Notes under the pieces: model-generated | What the model saw: the letters and a program-made list of their open reading frames with translations, nothing else | Told to the model about the DNA's origin: nothing | The model's database searches: none | Made by a program: the position numbers and the translations under genes | Shown: piece by piece, positions 1-5,908 of the stretch | Numbering within the stretch: the stretch's first letter is position 1 | Layout of the letters: each line of letters opens with the position of its first letter | Assembly (NCBI GenBank): GCA_016875155.1 | Contig: VGSD01000160.1 | Coordinates: forward strand, 1 to 6,763 | DNA length: 6,763 bases | Direction of reading: 5' to 3' | Origin: Deltaproteobacteria bacterium | Lineage (GTDB): Bacteria > Desulfobacterota > BSN033 > UBA1163

Positions 1-843
1 GGAAAATTTTTAAAAAAAGAAAGAGAAAGGCTGAACATCCCGCTAGAAAAAATCTGTTCATTCACAAAAATAAAAGAGCATCATCTCAAGGCTATTGAAG
101 AGGAAAAATTTGAACTGCTTCCTCATCCTCTTTATGTCAAAGGATACTTAAAGAGTTATGCCAGGTATCTTACCGTGGATGAAAAAGATATTCTTCTCCA
201 ATATGAAAATTATCTAAAAAGCCTTCTCCCTCCTGAACCCCCCGAACCAATGCCAGAAGCTCAGCCACCGAAAAAAAATATGAGATCATTTAGGCTCTCT
301 CCATTCGTCATCGCTGCCCTTATTTTCGCATCACTTTCCATCACCTATCTCCTCCGCGAATCCATGGATGAGAAGCCTTCCACTTCCCTGCTCTTCCCTG
401 TACAGCCTGCAACGGCTATCCAGAGAGAGGAAGGGAAACAGGCCATTGATCTGGTCCAACCAGTGAAGGGGGTAGATCTGGAAACGAAGAAGGTCGAATC
501 ACGGCCTGCATCTGTTTATGAAATTCTTGAGGCGGGTATTGGAACAAGCATTGAGAAAGAGAATGACCGGCAGTTCCTTACAGGGAACGCTTTGGATTTT
601 AGTTCAAATAATCAAAGGGGTTACTTCTTCACAAGAATCAAGACTCCAAAACCTGGAAAGATTGCCCATGTCTGGCTACGGGAGGGGAAGGAGTACCACC
701 GAATAGAAATGGAGGTCAAGTCTCCTGCATGGTCAGTTTACAGTTACCTAACCTTCCAACCACAACACATTGGAAACTGGAAAGCTGAAGTCAGGGAGGG
801 CGATCAGACCCTGACGAGCCTCAACTTCAAAGTCCTTCAATAG
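1..843 (+). CDS. RodZ-like HTH membrane protein with C-terminal DUF2914 domain (5' end missing)
   Basis: The frame is open from base 1 and ends at TAG 841-843, giving 280 visible residues; the true start lies outside the window. Residues 1-70 match the RodZ/HTH_25 helix-turn-helix fold: an LKKERERLNIPLEKI helix, a TKIKEHHLKAIEE recognition region, and the hallmark LPHPLYVKGYLKSYARYL. An acidic/proline-rich linker follows, then one membrane segment at about residues 101-118 (FVIAALIFASLSITYLL), a low-complexity stretch, and a domain at about 206-280 that resembles DUF2914 (FFTRIKTP, IAHVWLREG, SPAWSVYSYL, GNWKAEVREGD). RodZ proteins link the MreB cytoskeleton to the envelope; here the N-terminus would be cytoplasmic and the DUF2914 part periplasmic. 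Since the usual RodZ tail is replaced, orthology with RodZ is uncertain and a regulatory or envelope-sensing role is equally possible. The GTG at 175 is internal and not the start. The gene converges on the E2 gene with a 35-nt gap. Confidence 0.85.
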   Translation, partial: GKFLKKERERLNIPLEKICSFTKIKEHHLKAIEEEKFELLPHPLYVKGYLKSYARYLTVDEKDILLQYENYLKSLLPPEPPEPMPEAQPPKKNMRSFRLSPFVIAALIFASLSITYLLRESMDEKPSTSLLFPVQPATAIQREEGKQAIDLVQPVKGVDLETKKVESRPASVYEILEAGIGTSIEKENDRQFLTGNALDFSSNNQRGYFFTRIKTPKPGKIAHVWLREGKEYHRIEMEVKSPAWSVYSYLTFQPQHIGNWKAEVREGDQTLTSLNFKVLQ

Positions 844-878
844 AAGGGACGCGAAAATAAATCCTGCCATTTGACATT

Positions 879-2135
879 TCAAGTCTCTAACAGAATAAGG
901 TCCGGGTCTTCGAGTCGTGATATGACTGTATTGAGGAATCGAGCTCCTTCCCCACCATCCACGACTCGATGGTCAAAGGAGAGAGCCAGGCTGAGAATTT
1001 TTCGAACGACCAACTTACCACTTTTCACCACCGATGTATCTTTAATTTTTCCCACGCCCAGGATGGCCACCTCAGGATAGTTGATGATCGGAGTGGCATA
1101 AATTCCTCCTAACGCCCCGTAGTTGGAGATGGTAAAAGTCCCTCCTTTCAGGTCAGCCAGATCAATCGTACGATTCCTTGCCTTCTCAACCAACTTGGTT
1201 AATTCATCCGCTATTTGAAGGATGGACTTGTCCTTTGCATTCTTAACCACAGGGACCATCAAGCCCTCGGGAGTATCTGTGGCAACGCCAATATTAAAAT
1301 ACTTTTTCAGAATGATCTCTTCGTTTTCATCATCCAATGAGGCATTGAGATAGGGGTGCTCCATCAAACCCGCAATCACCGCTTTGATGATGAAGGGAAG
1401 AATGGTCAATTTGACCCCCTTCTTCTCCGCCGCCTTTTTCTCTTTCTCTCTGATTTTCCACAATGCGGTCACATCCGCCTCATCCATGGCAGTCACATGT
1501 GGAGCCGTATATTTTGACTTGACCATGGCCTTGGCAATAGATCGCCGTACTCCCCGCAATGGAATACGGTCTACATATCCATAGAGATCATACTTTTTAA
1601 CCTTGGTGATTTTCTTTTCCGGTTCTAGAGGTTTTTCTTTACCCTCTGCAATTTGCCTCACATCTTTTTCCACAACCCGTCCTTCGGGCCCGCTTCCTTT
1701 TACCTTATTGATATCAACCCCCAGTTCTTTTGCCAGCCCTCTTACTGCAGGGGTTGCCAGGGCATGTTCACTGACAAGGACAGGTTTAACGGTTTCAACC
1801 TTTGCTTCAGGGACAGTGGGTTCTTCCGGAGCTTCTTCCAATTCACCCACCACGCCAACTGATTTAGGTTTTGCAGGTGGGGTTGCAAGGGATTCTCCTT
1901 TCTCCCCGAAAATGACGATCACCTGCCCTACCTTAACAATCTCCTTCTCCTTGGCGAGTATTTTTAAGATGACCCCTGTCTTGGGAGAAGGTATCTCTGC
2001 AAGTGCTTTATCGGTCTCCACCTCAACAAGGGGTTGACCTTCTTTCACCTCATCGCCTTCTTTGACCAGCCAGCGAACGATCTCGCCTTCCGTTAACCCT
2101 TCCCCGATATCAGGAAACTTGAATTCGTAAGCCAT
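879..2135 (-). CDS. pdhC: 2-oxoacid dehydrogenase complex E2 subunit (dihydrolipoamide acyltransferase)
   Basis: This 418-residue protein is the core acyltransferase that moves the acyl group from E1 to coenzyme A through a swinging lipoyl arm. Domains in order: one lipoyl domain at 1-77, with lipoyl-lysine K43 in VEVETDKA; a Pro/Glu/Val-rich linker; a peripheral-subunit-binding domain at about 125-162 (ATPAVRGLAKELGVDI, GSGPEGRVVEKDV); a second linker; and the catalytic domain at about 188-418. The catalytic signature SFDHRVVDGG gives H389 and D393 as active-site residues, and TFTISNYGALGG is also intact. Length is normal for a single-lipoyl E2. The ATG at 2135 is chosen because it begins the lipoyl domain (AYEFKFPDIGEG); a G-rich GGGGGT lies 6-7 nt upstream as a modest ribosome site. 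It is the last gene of the minus-strand E1-alpha/E1-beta/E2 set. Pyruvate is the likeliest substrate, but branched-chain 2-oxoacids cannot be excluded from sequence alone. Confidence 0.95.
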   Translation of the reverse strand: MAYEFKFPDIGEGLTEGEIVRWLVKEGDEVKEGQPLVEVETDKALAEIPSPKTGVILKILAKEKEIVKVGQVIVIFGEKGESLATPPAKPKSVGVVGELEEAPEEPTVPEAKVETVKPVLVSEHALATPAVRGLAKELGVDINKVKGSGPEGRVVEKDVRQIAEGKEKPLEPEKKITKVKKYDLYGYVDRIPLRGVRRSIAKAMVKSKYTAPHVTAMDEADVTALWKIREKEKKAAEKKGVKLTILPFIIKAVIAGLMEHPYLNASLDDENEEIILKKYFNIGVATDTPEGLMVPVVKNAKDKSILQIADELTKLVEKARNRTIDLADLKGGTFTISNYGALGGIYATPIINYPEVAILGVGKIKDTSVVKSGKLVVRKILSLALSFDHRVVDGGEGARFLNTVISRLEDPDLILLET

Positions 2136-2152
2136 GTCATACCCCCAAGATT

Positions 2153-2210
2153 AAGGTTTAGGCTCAGGTTAAGAAACATCTATGTTTTGCTCAACCTTGG
2201 CCTTAACCTG
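2153..2210. repeat. Inverted pair of hexamer-period arrays between E1-beta and E2 genes
   Basis: The left arm (2153-2173) reads as 6-nt units AAGGTT, TAGGCT, CAGGTT; the right arm (2192-2210) as CAACCT, TGGCCT, TAACCT. The arms pair in two registers: CAGGTTAAG (2165-2173) is a perfect 9-bp complement of CTTAACCTG (2202-2210), and 2154-2170 pairs with 2193-2209 at 14 of 17 positions. The element nearly fills the 81-nt gap. There is no T-run typical of an intrinsic terminator. It could form a hairpin in the mRNA between the two cistrons, or be an inert dispersed repeat. Confidence 0.7.
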
Positions 2211-2216
2211 GATTTG

Positions 2217-3194
2217 CTAAAAACTCATCACCTTTTTTACGGCCATCACAATTCGTTTGGGATTGGGAAGATAGTAGTGCTCTGATTTCAGCAAGGGCAC
2301 GGGAATATCAAATCCTGTCACCCTTTCGATAGGCGCCTGAAGTGAGAGAAAGGCTTTTTCGTTGATAACAGCAATGATCTCCGCACCCAGGCCGCAGGTC
2401 TTTGGTGCCTCATGGACGACGACCGCTCTCCCTGTTTTTCGGACCGAGGTGATAATCGCATCTACATCCATGGGTGAGATCGTTCTGAGGTCAATGATCT
2501 CCAAAGCGATTTTATCACCTTTCAATTCCTCGGCCGCATTTAAAACCTCTCTCACCATTGCTCCCCAGGCAATGACAGTCGCATCCTTGCCTTCCTGAAC
2601 CAATCTCGCCTTACCCAAGGGAATGGTATAATCTCCTTCTGAAACATCCTCTCGAATGGCTCTATAGATTCTTTTGGGCTCTAAAAAGATCACAGGATCT
2701 GGGCTTCGGATTGAAGAGAGCAGAAGCCCTTTGGCTTCATAAGGGGTCGAAGGAATCACAACTTTGATCCCTGGCGTATGGGCCAGGATCGCTTCAGGGC
2801 TCTCGGAATGATGCTCGGGTGCATGGATGCCGCCTCCATAGGGAACCCGGATGACAAATGGACAGGTGAATCTCCCTCTGGATCGGTTCCGCATCCGACC
2901 GATGTGGTTCGTGATCTGATCGAGACAGGGATAGAGAAAACCATCAAACTGAATCTCCACAACTGGCCGCAGTCCATAGAGCGCCATCCCCAATGCAGTA
3001 CCAACGATTCCTGTCTCTGCGAGAGGTGTATCAACCACCCGCTCATCACCAAACTTAGTCTGAAGCCCATCGGTTACCCGAAAGACACCACCCTCGCGAC
3101 CAACATCTTCACCTAGGACAACAATTGTTTTGTCTTTCTCCATCTCCTCCCGGAGAGCTAAATTGATTGCTTCGACCAAATTGAGTCTGGGCAT
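2217..3194 (-). CDS. pdhB: 2-oxoacid dehydrogenase E1 beta subunit
   Basis: This 325-residue protein matches the usual E1-beta length (about 325). With E1-alpha it forms the thiamine-diphosphate heterotetramer that decarboxylates the 2-oxoacid and reductively acylates the E2 lipoyl group. Visible signatures: LGEDVGREGGVFRVTDGL at 27-44; DTPLAETGIVGTALGMA at 55-71, whose E60 is the expected cofactor-activating glutamate; GGGIHAPEHHSES at 120-132, with the conserved active-site histidine region; IDLRTISPMD at 234-243, start of the C-terminal transketolase domain; and the C-terminal VTGFDIPVP and NPKRI. ATG 3194 is preceded by AAGGAAGG about 9 nt upstream. The gene sits between E1-alpha and E2 on the same strand, separated from each by gaps that carry inverted repeats. 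No residues look missing. Confidence 0.95.
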   Translation of the reverse strand: MPRLNLVEAINLALREEMEKDKTIVVLGEDVGREGGVFRVTDGLQTKFGDERVVDTPLAETGIVGTALGMALYGLRPVVEIQFDGFLYPCLDQITNHIGRMRNRSRGRFTCPFVIRVPYGGGIHAPEHHSESPEAILAHTPGIKVVIPSTPYEAKGLLLSSIRSPDPVIFLEPKRIYRAIREDVSEGDYTIPLGKARLVQEGKDATVIAWGAMVREVLNAAEELKGDKIALEIIDLRTISPMDVDAIITSVRKTGRAVVVHEAPKTCGLGAEIIAVINEKAFLSLQAPIERVTGFDIPVPLLKSEHYYLPNPKRIVMAVKKVMSF

Positions 3195-3222
3195 AGTTAA
3201 AACCTTCCTTTTATTATTCTTT

Positions 3223-3313
3223 CCTCTCCCCTGGTGGGAGAGGATTAAGGTGAGGGGGAACTAAATTTTTCTTTTCACCCCCACCCTCACCCTCCCCCAT
3301 CAAGGGGGAGGGG
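3223..3313. repeat. Purine/pyrimidine-rich inverted repeat pair between E1-alpha and E1-beta genes
   Basis: Two related elements of about 36 nt lie in opposite orientation. The first contains a perfect 8-bp hairpin, CCTCTCCC (3223-3230) with GGGAGAGG (3236-3243), loop CTGGT. The second contains a perfect 9-bp hairpin, CCCTCCCCC (3290-3298) with GGGGGAGGG (3304-3312), loop ATCAA. The inner flanks GGTGAGGG (3249-3256) and CCCTCACC (3284-3291) are also exact complements, so the whole can fold as one long stem or as two small hairpins. The element fills most of the 133-nt gap. It resembles the short C-rich palindromic repeats dispersed in many Gram-negative genomes; copy number elsewhere cannot be judged here. 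Confidence 0.75.
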
Positions 3314-3327
3314 AAGACAAAAAATAT

Positions 3328-4401
3328 TTACCCCAGTGTTCCTTTCAGGTACTCCATCTGTTCTTTTAACTGCGGTGTCATCTCTGCATAGACATATTTA
3401 AAAATATCTTCCACACTCGGAGTCGGAACCGCTTCGGCCTCTTTCACTGTTTGATCGATCTCTTCTTGAGCCTTTTCAATCACCTGTTTTTCAACCTCAT
3501 CACTCCAGAGTCCTCTTCCTTTGAGATAGAACCTCAGTCTGACCAATGGATCAAGCGCCTTCCACGGCTCGACCTCCTCTTCTCTTCGATATTTTGTAGG
3601 ATCATCGGCTGTCGTATGAGGACCGAACCGGTAGGTCACCCCCTCAATCAGGGTAGCCCCTCCTCCGGAACGGGCCTTATCAACCGCTTCCTTTGTTACC
3701 GCATAGGCAGCAAAGAGATCATTGCCATCCACTTGAATTCCATCCACCCCATAGGCAACCGCCTTCTGGGCGATCGTCTCAGAGGCGGTCTGGATCTTTC
3801 TCGGAACAGAGATGGCAAACTGGTTATTCTGGCAGAAGAAGATGGTTGGGACTTTAAAGACCCCGGCAAGATTCATCGCCTCATGAAAATCGCCCTTGGA
3901 AGTTGCGCCATCCCCAAAATAAGAAACGGTAACGATCTTATCTCCCTTAATTTTTGCCGCCCAGGCAGTTCCAACCGCATGCAAGGGATGAGTCCCAACA
4001 GGTATAGAGACAGGCATCATATTGATTCCATCCGGAGCACGGCTTCCTTCTTCATTGCCCATCCAGTAGAGATAGACCGTTTTGAGCGGGACTCCCATCA
4101 TCAGGGATGCACCGAGTTCTCTAAAAGCAGGAAAAACCCAATCCCCTTTTTGAAGAACAGAGGCGCTCCCAACCTGACAGGCTTCCTGTCCCCAGATAGG
4201 CGCATAGGTTCCCATCCTCCCTTGCCTCTGAAGCATCAAGGCTTTCTGGTCTGCCAGCCGGATGAAAACCATCTTCTGATAAAGATTAAAAATTTCCTGA
4301 TCACTCAGTGGGGACTTCACATCCGGATGTAGGGTCCCATCCGGTTTAAGAATCTGGAACATCTTTCCCTTCAAAGGATGGTAATCTTCAAACAAACTCA
4401 T
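3328..4401 (-). CDS. pdhA: 2-oxoacid (pyruvate) dehydrogenase E1 alpha subunit
   Basis: This 357-residue protein is the thiamine-diphosphate subunit that partners E1-beta. The cofactor motif is intact: GDGATSKGDFHEAMNLAG begins at 163 and ends with QNNQFAISVP (191-200), giving the GDG...NN metal/diphosphate signature. The active-site loop YRFGPHTTADDPTKYR (257-272) resembles the YG-PHT-DDPT-YR loop of Bacillus-type pyruvate dehydrogenase. The N-terminal layout (FQILKPDG, MVFIRLADQKALMLQRQGRMGTYAP) and the C-terminus also fit the Gram-positive-type E1-alpha of heterotetrameric complexes, rather than the single-chain E1 of Escherichia coli. ATG 4401 has GGGAGG 5 nt upstream. It is the first of the three dehydrogenase genes, 135 nt downstream of the thioredoxin gene. 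Substrate preference (pyruvate versus branched-chain acids) is inferred by resemblance only. Confidence 0.95.
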   Translation of the reverse strand: MSLFEDYHPLKGKMFQILKPDGTLHPDVKSPLSDQEIFNLYQKMVFIRLADQKALMLQRQGRMGTYAPIWGQEACQVGSASVLQKGDWVFPAFRELGASLMMGVPLKTVYLYWMGNEEGSRAPDGINMMPVSIPVGTHPLHAVGTAWAAKIKGDKIVTVSYFGDGATSKGDFHEAMNLAGVFKVPTIFFCQNNQFAISVPRKIQTASETIAQKAVAYGVDGIQVDGNDLFAAYAVTKEAVDKARSGGGATLIEGVTYRFGPHTTADDPTKYRREEEVEPWKALDPLVRLRFYLKGRGLWSDEVEKQVIEKAQEEIDQTVKEAEAVPTPSVEDIFKYVYAEMTPQLKEQMEYLKGTLG

Positions 4402-4415
4402 CAGAACCTCCCAAA

Positions 4416-4538
4416 TGGAATGATGGAATATTGGAATACTGGAATAATGGATTGAACACTTTGAAGCTGAGGCCTTAACCTTCTATTTTCTGATTAACCC
4501 ATTTTTCCATTCTTCCATGATTCCACTATTCCGGTATT
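4416..4538. repeat. Inverted pair of 8-nt-period arrays upstream of the E1-alpha gene
   Basis: The left array (4416-4455) has five consecutive 8-nt units beginning TGGAAT (TGGAATGA, TGGAATAT, TGGAATAC, TGGAATAA, then TGGATTGA). The right array (4499-4538) has five units in the opposite sense (CCATTTTT, CCATTCTT, CCATGATT, CCACTATT, CCGGTATT). Together they can fold as a long imperfect stem around 4456-4498. The loop carries GGCCTTAACCT (4471-4481), an 11-mer also present at 2199-2209 in the E1-beta/E2 gap. The right array overlaps the stop codon of the thioredoxin gene (TTA at 4537-4539 on the plus strand). It is neither a CRISPR array (no spacers of suitable length) nor a terminator (no T-run). 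Confidence 0.8.
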
Positions 4539-4809
4539 ATTCTAGCGCCCATTTCTTCAACCGCTCGTAATCTGCAGACCCGCAGATCCATTTGCCGGTC
4601 CTTTTGTTGAAAAAGAACGGTACGCCTCCGCAATATCCCTTATCATACTCTCTCATCAGTTTGGCATTGGCCTCGTTGTGCCAGACTTCCAGTTTTGCGA
4701 CCTTAACTCCTTCTTCATCCTCTAACCTCTCCACGAGAGGTTCTACATGTTGGCAGTGGGGTCACTCCGCACCGGTAAACTCTAAAAGGTAAAACTCCTC
4801 TTTTGTCAT
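4537..4809 (-). CDS. Thioredoxin-like selenoprotein, UPHC redox motif with in-frame TGA
   Basis: Reading from ATG 4809 gives 90 residues if TGA at 4764-4762 (codon 16) is read as selenocysteine. The N-terminus MTKEEFYLLEFTGAE is a thioredoxin-type beta strand running into U16-P17-H18-C19, so the TGA occupies exactly the first cysteine of a CPHC motif. The frame then continues without fault: helix HVEPLVERLEDEEG, strand VKVAKLEVWH, and GGVPFFF with the expected cis-proline at P64; it ends at TAA 4539-4537. Two further cysteines are C60, just before that loop, and C76 (WICG). AGGAGG lies 7 nt upstream of ATG 4809. The protein would be a cytosolic thiol-disulfide oxidoreductase or peroxide-linked reductant; partner unknown. 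A plain nonsense mutation or sequencing error at TGC/TGT is the main alternative, but the hairpin at 4724-4742 argues against it. The gene lies between the prenyltransferase and E1-alpha genes on the same strand. Confidence 0.85.
4724..4742 (-). promoter_or_regulatory. Candidate bacterial SECIS hairpin following the in-frame TGA
   Basis: In the mRNA sense, AACCUCUC pairs perfectly with GAGAGGUU (8 bp) around a GUG loop. The stem begins 19 nt after the UGA and the loop lies 27 nt after it. Bacterial SECIS elements are known to sit inside the coding region just after the UGA, with a small apical loop carrying G near its 5' side, roughly 16-37 nt downstream; this hairpin meets those rules. It would recruit SelB with Sec-tRNA to recode the UGA. 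Whether the host has selA, selB, selC and selD cannot be seen here. Confidence 0.75.
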
Positions 4810-4816
4810 CAGGCGT

Positions 4817-4822
4817 CCTCCT
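4817..4822 (-). promoter_or_regulatory. Ribosome binding site that fixes the selenothioredoxin start
   Basis: AGGAGG on the minus strand lies 7 nt before ATG 4809. No comparable site precedes the internal GTG at 4734. This supports translation beginning upstream of the in-frame TGA and argues that the TGA is read through. Confidence 0.8.
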
Positions 4823-4838
4823 CTCTTCCTAAATCTAT

Positions 4839-4897
4839 CAGGGCTAAAGCCCTGAGTTACTGCTTACAAAATATTGTAACTCAACCCTTCAGGGTTG
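4839..4897. repeat. REP-like twin-hairpin palindrome overlapping the prenyltransferase 3' end
   Basis: The left half has hairpin CAGGGC (4839-4844), loop TAAA, GCCCTG (4849-4854), then AGTTAC (4855-4860). The right half is the same design inverted: GTAACT (4876-4881), then hairpin CAACCC (4882-4887), loop TTCA, GGGTTG (4892-4897). AGTTAC and GTAACT pair with each other around a 15-nt centre. Read in the same orientation, the two 6-bp stems differ at three positions, all with compensating changes that keep pairing. The right half overlaps the last codons (TLKG) and the TGA stop (4883-4881) of the prenyltransferase gene. There is no T-run, so an intrinsic terminator is unlikely. Confidence 0.8.
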
Positions 4898-5906
4898 GCG
4901 AGAAAATTGCTCTCCTGATCAACGTTGCGACAGGAAAATAGAGGATGATTAACACAATTAAAGGTAAAAAAGAGGAGATTAAGGCCTCCTTTCTAAAGCC
5001 GACGATGGTATAGGCGATGATCAGCAGGATTGCCGTAATATTGTGGGTGCAGATCATTCCTAAATTAGCGGGTGCCATTATAACGGAATCCTGATAGTGC
5101 TTTCTTAAAATGCAGATCGTTTTATAGGCTATGGGAAGAGTCAGCAGAGAGATCAGCCCGATGACGGGAATTTTCCCCAAAAGGATGCCCATCAGAATAG
5201 CACCATAAGCAGAAAGAAGGCTCAGGATAAACAGTTTTACTCCTGCCTCTCTTCCGAAGCGTGCGACTAAGTTCATTTTCCCGGCTTTTCTGTCTTCAAG
5301 GTAATCAGGAATCTCATTGATCGTAATCATCGAAAAGAGCATGATTCCAAAGGGAAACGTTCCCCAGAAGGCTTCCCATGAGAGGTTCTGCGTCTGGACA
5401 TAGTAAGCCCCAAGGCCTATCCCCGGACCAAAACAAAGAAGTTGTGTAATCTCCCCAAGCCCCCTGTAACCGAATCGAATCGGAGGGGCCGTATAAAAGA
5501 AAGCGCAGAAAAAGCCGAACGCTAACAGGAAGAGAACAAAAGATCCTCTCAAAATTCCTAAAACGATCCCGATCCCAATGGCAATGACATAGAAACTCGA
5601 AAAGACATTTCGCATCTGGCTAGGACTGATCAACCCCTTTGAAAGGGTGCCGCTCCCTCCGGCATAAGGATTCCCGTGTGTGTCCAAAACATCAACCAGA
5701 TGTCGGAAGTCGTAATAGTCATCCGTCATATTGAGGGCCAGATGATTGAGGATGAGGCCCAGCATCACCAGAAGGAAGTATCCTGCATGGAACTGGCCAT
5801 CGTAGGTCCAGGCAATCATCCCTCCCAAAATCCCTGGCATGAAACTGGCTGAGGCATAGTGAAACCGGAAAGCCTTCCACCACACCTGGAAAGAATTGGA
5901 ATTCAT
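4881..5906 (-). CDS. UbiA-family prenyltransferase (MenA-like)
   Basis: This 341-residue polytopic membrane protein has about eight or nine hydrophobic segments. UbiA enzymes attach a polyprenyl chain to an aromatic acceptor, using two Asp-rich Mg-diphosphate motifs. The first is N59-M-T-D-D-Y-Y-D66, followed by the NPYAGGSGTLSKGLIS region; the second is D201-Y-L-E-D205 followed by RKAGK. The spacing and the DxxxDRKAGK form resemble MenA (dihydroxynaphthoate prenyltransferase) more than UbiA proper, suggesting menaquinone or another prenylated lipid, but the acceptor cannot be read from sequence. ATG 5906 lies 2 nt after the DoxX-family stop, so translation is probably coupled; only a weak A/G-rich stretch precedes it. 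The last codons (TLKG, stop TGA) fall inside the palindromic element at 4839-4897, so the C-terminal end may have been altered when that repeat arrived. Confidence 0.9.
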   Translation of the reverse strand: MNSNSFQVWWKAFRFHYASASFMPGILGGMIAWTYDGQFHAGYFLLVMLGLILNHLALNMTDDYYDFRHLVDVLDTHGNPYAGGSGTLSKGLISPSQMRNVFSSFYVIAIGIGIVLGILRGSFVLFLLAFGFFCAFFYTAPPIRFGYRGLGEITQLLCFGPGIGLGAYYVQTQNLSWEAFWGTFPFGIMLFSMITINEIPDYLEDRKAGKMNLVARFGREAGVKLFILSLLSAYGAILMGILLGKIPVIGLISLLTLPIAYKTICILRKHYQDSVIMAPANLGMICTHNITAILLIIAYTIVGFRKEALISSFLPLIVLIILYFPVATLIRRAIFSPTLKG

Positions 5907-5908
5907 AA

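Noticed and set aside
175..843. GTG 175 as start of the RodZ-like gene
   Set aside because: The 58 upstream codons are open and encode the conserved helix-turn-helix domain, so the gene begins before the window.
844..878. Intrinsic terminator between the RodZ-like and E2 genes
   Set aside because: The 35-nt gap shows no hairpin followed by a T-run on either strand.
3451..4332. 293-residue plus-strand frame opposite E1-alpha
   Set aside because: It is fully antisense to a well-conserved enzyme, shows no recognisable domain and has low-complexity His/Arg/Ile-rich sequence typical of a shadow frame.
4416..4538. CRISPR array from the regularly spaced TGGAAT words
   Set aside because: The period is only 8 nt and the two halves are inverted; there are no 30-nt spacers or constant 25-35 nt repeats.
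4537..4734. 65-residue frame starting at GTG 4734 as the whole thioredoxin gene
   Set aside because: It lacks the redox motif and a ribosome site, and begins within a hairpin loop. The frame extends upstream through one TGA to ATG 4809 with AGGAGG.
4762..4764. TGA read as tryptophan (alternative genetic code)
   Set aside because: Neighbouring genes end in TGA (E2, DoxX, prenyltransferase), tryptophans are encoded by TGG, and the site corresponds to a catalytic Cys, not Trp.
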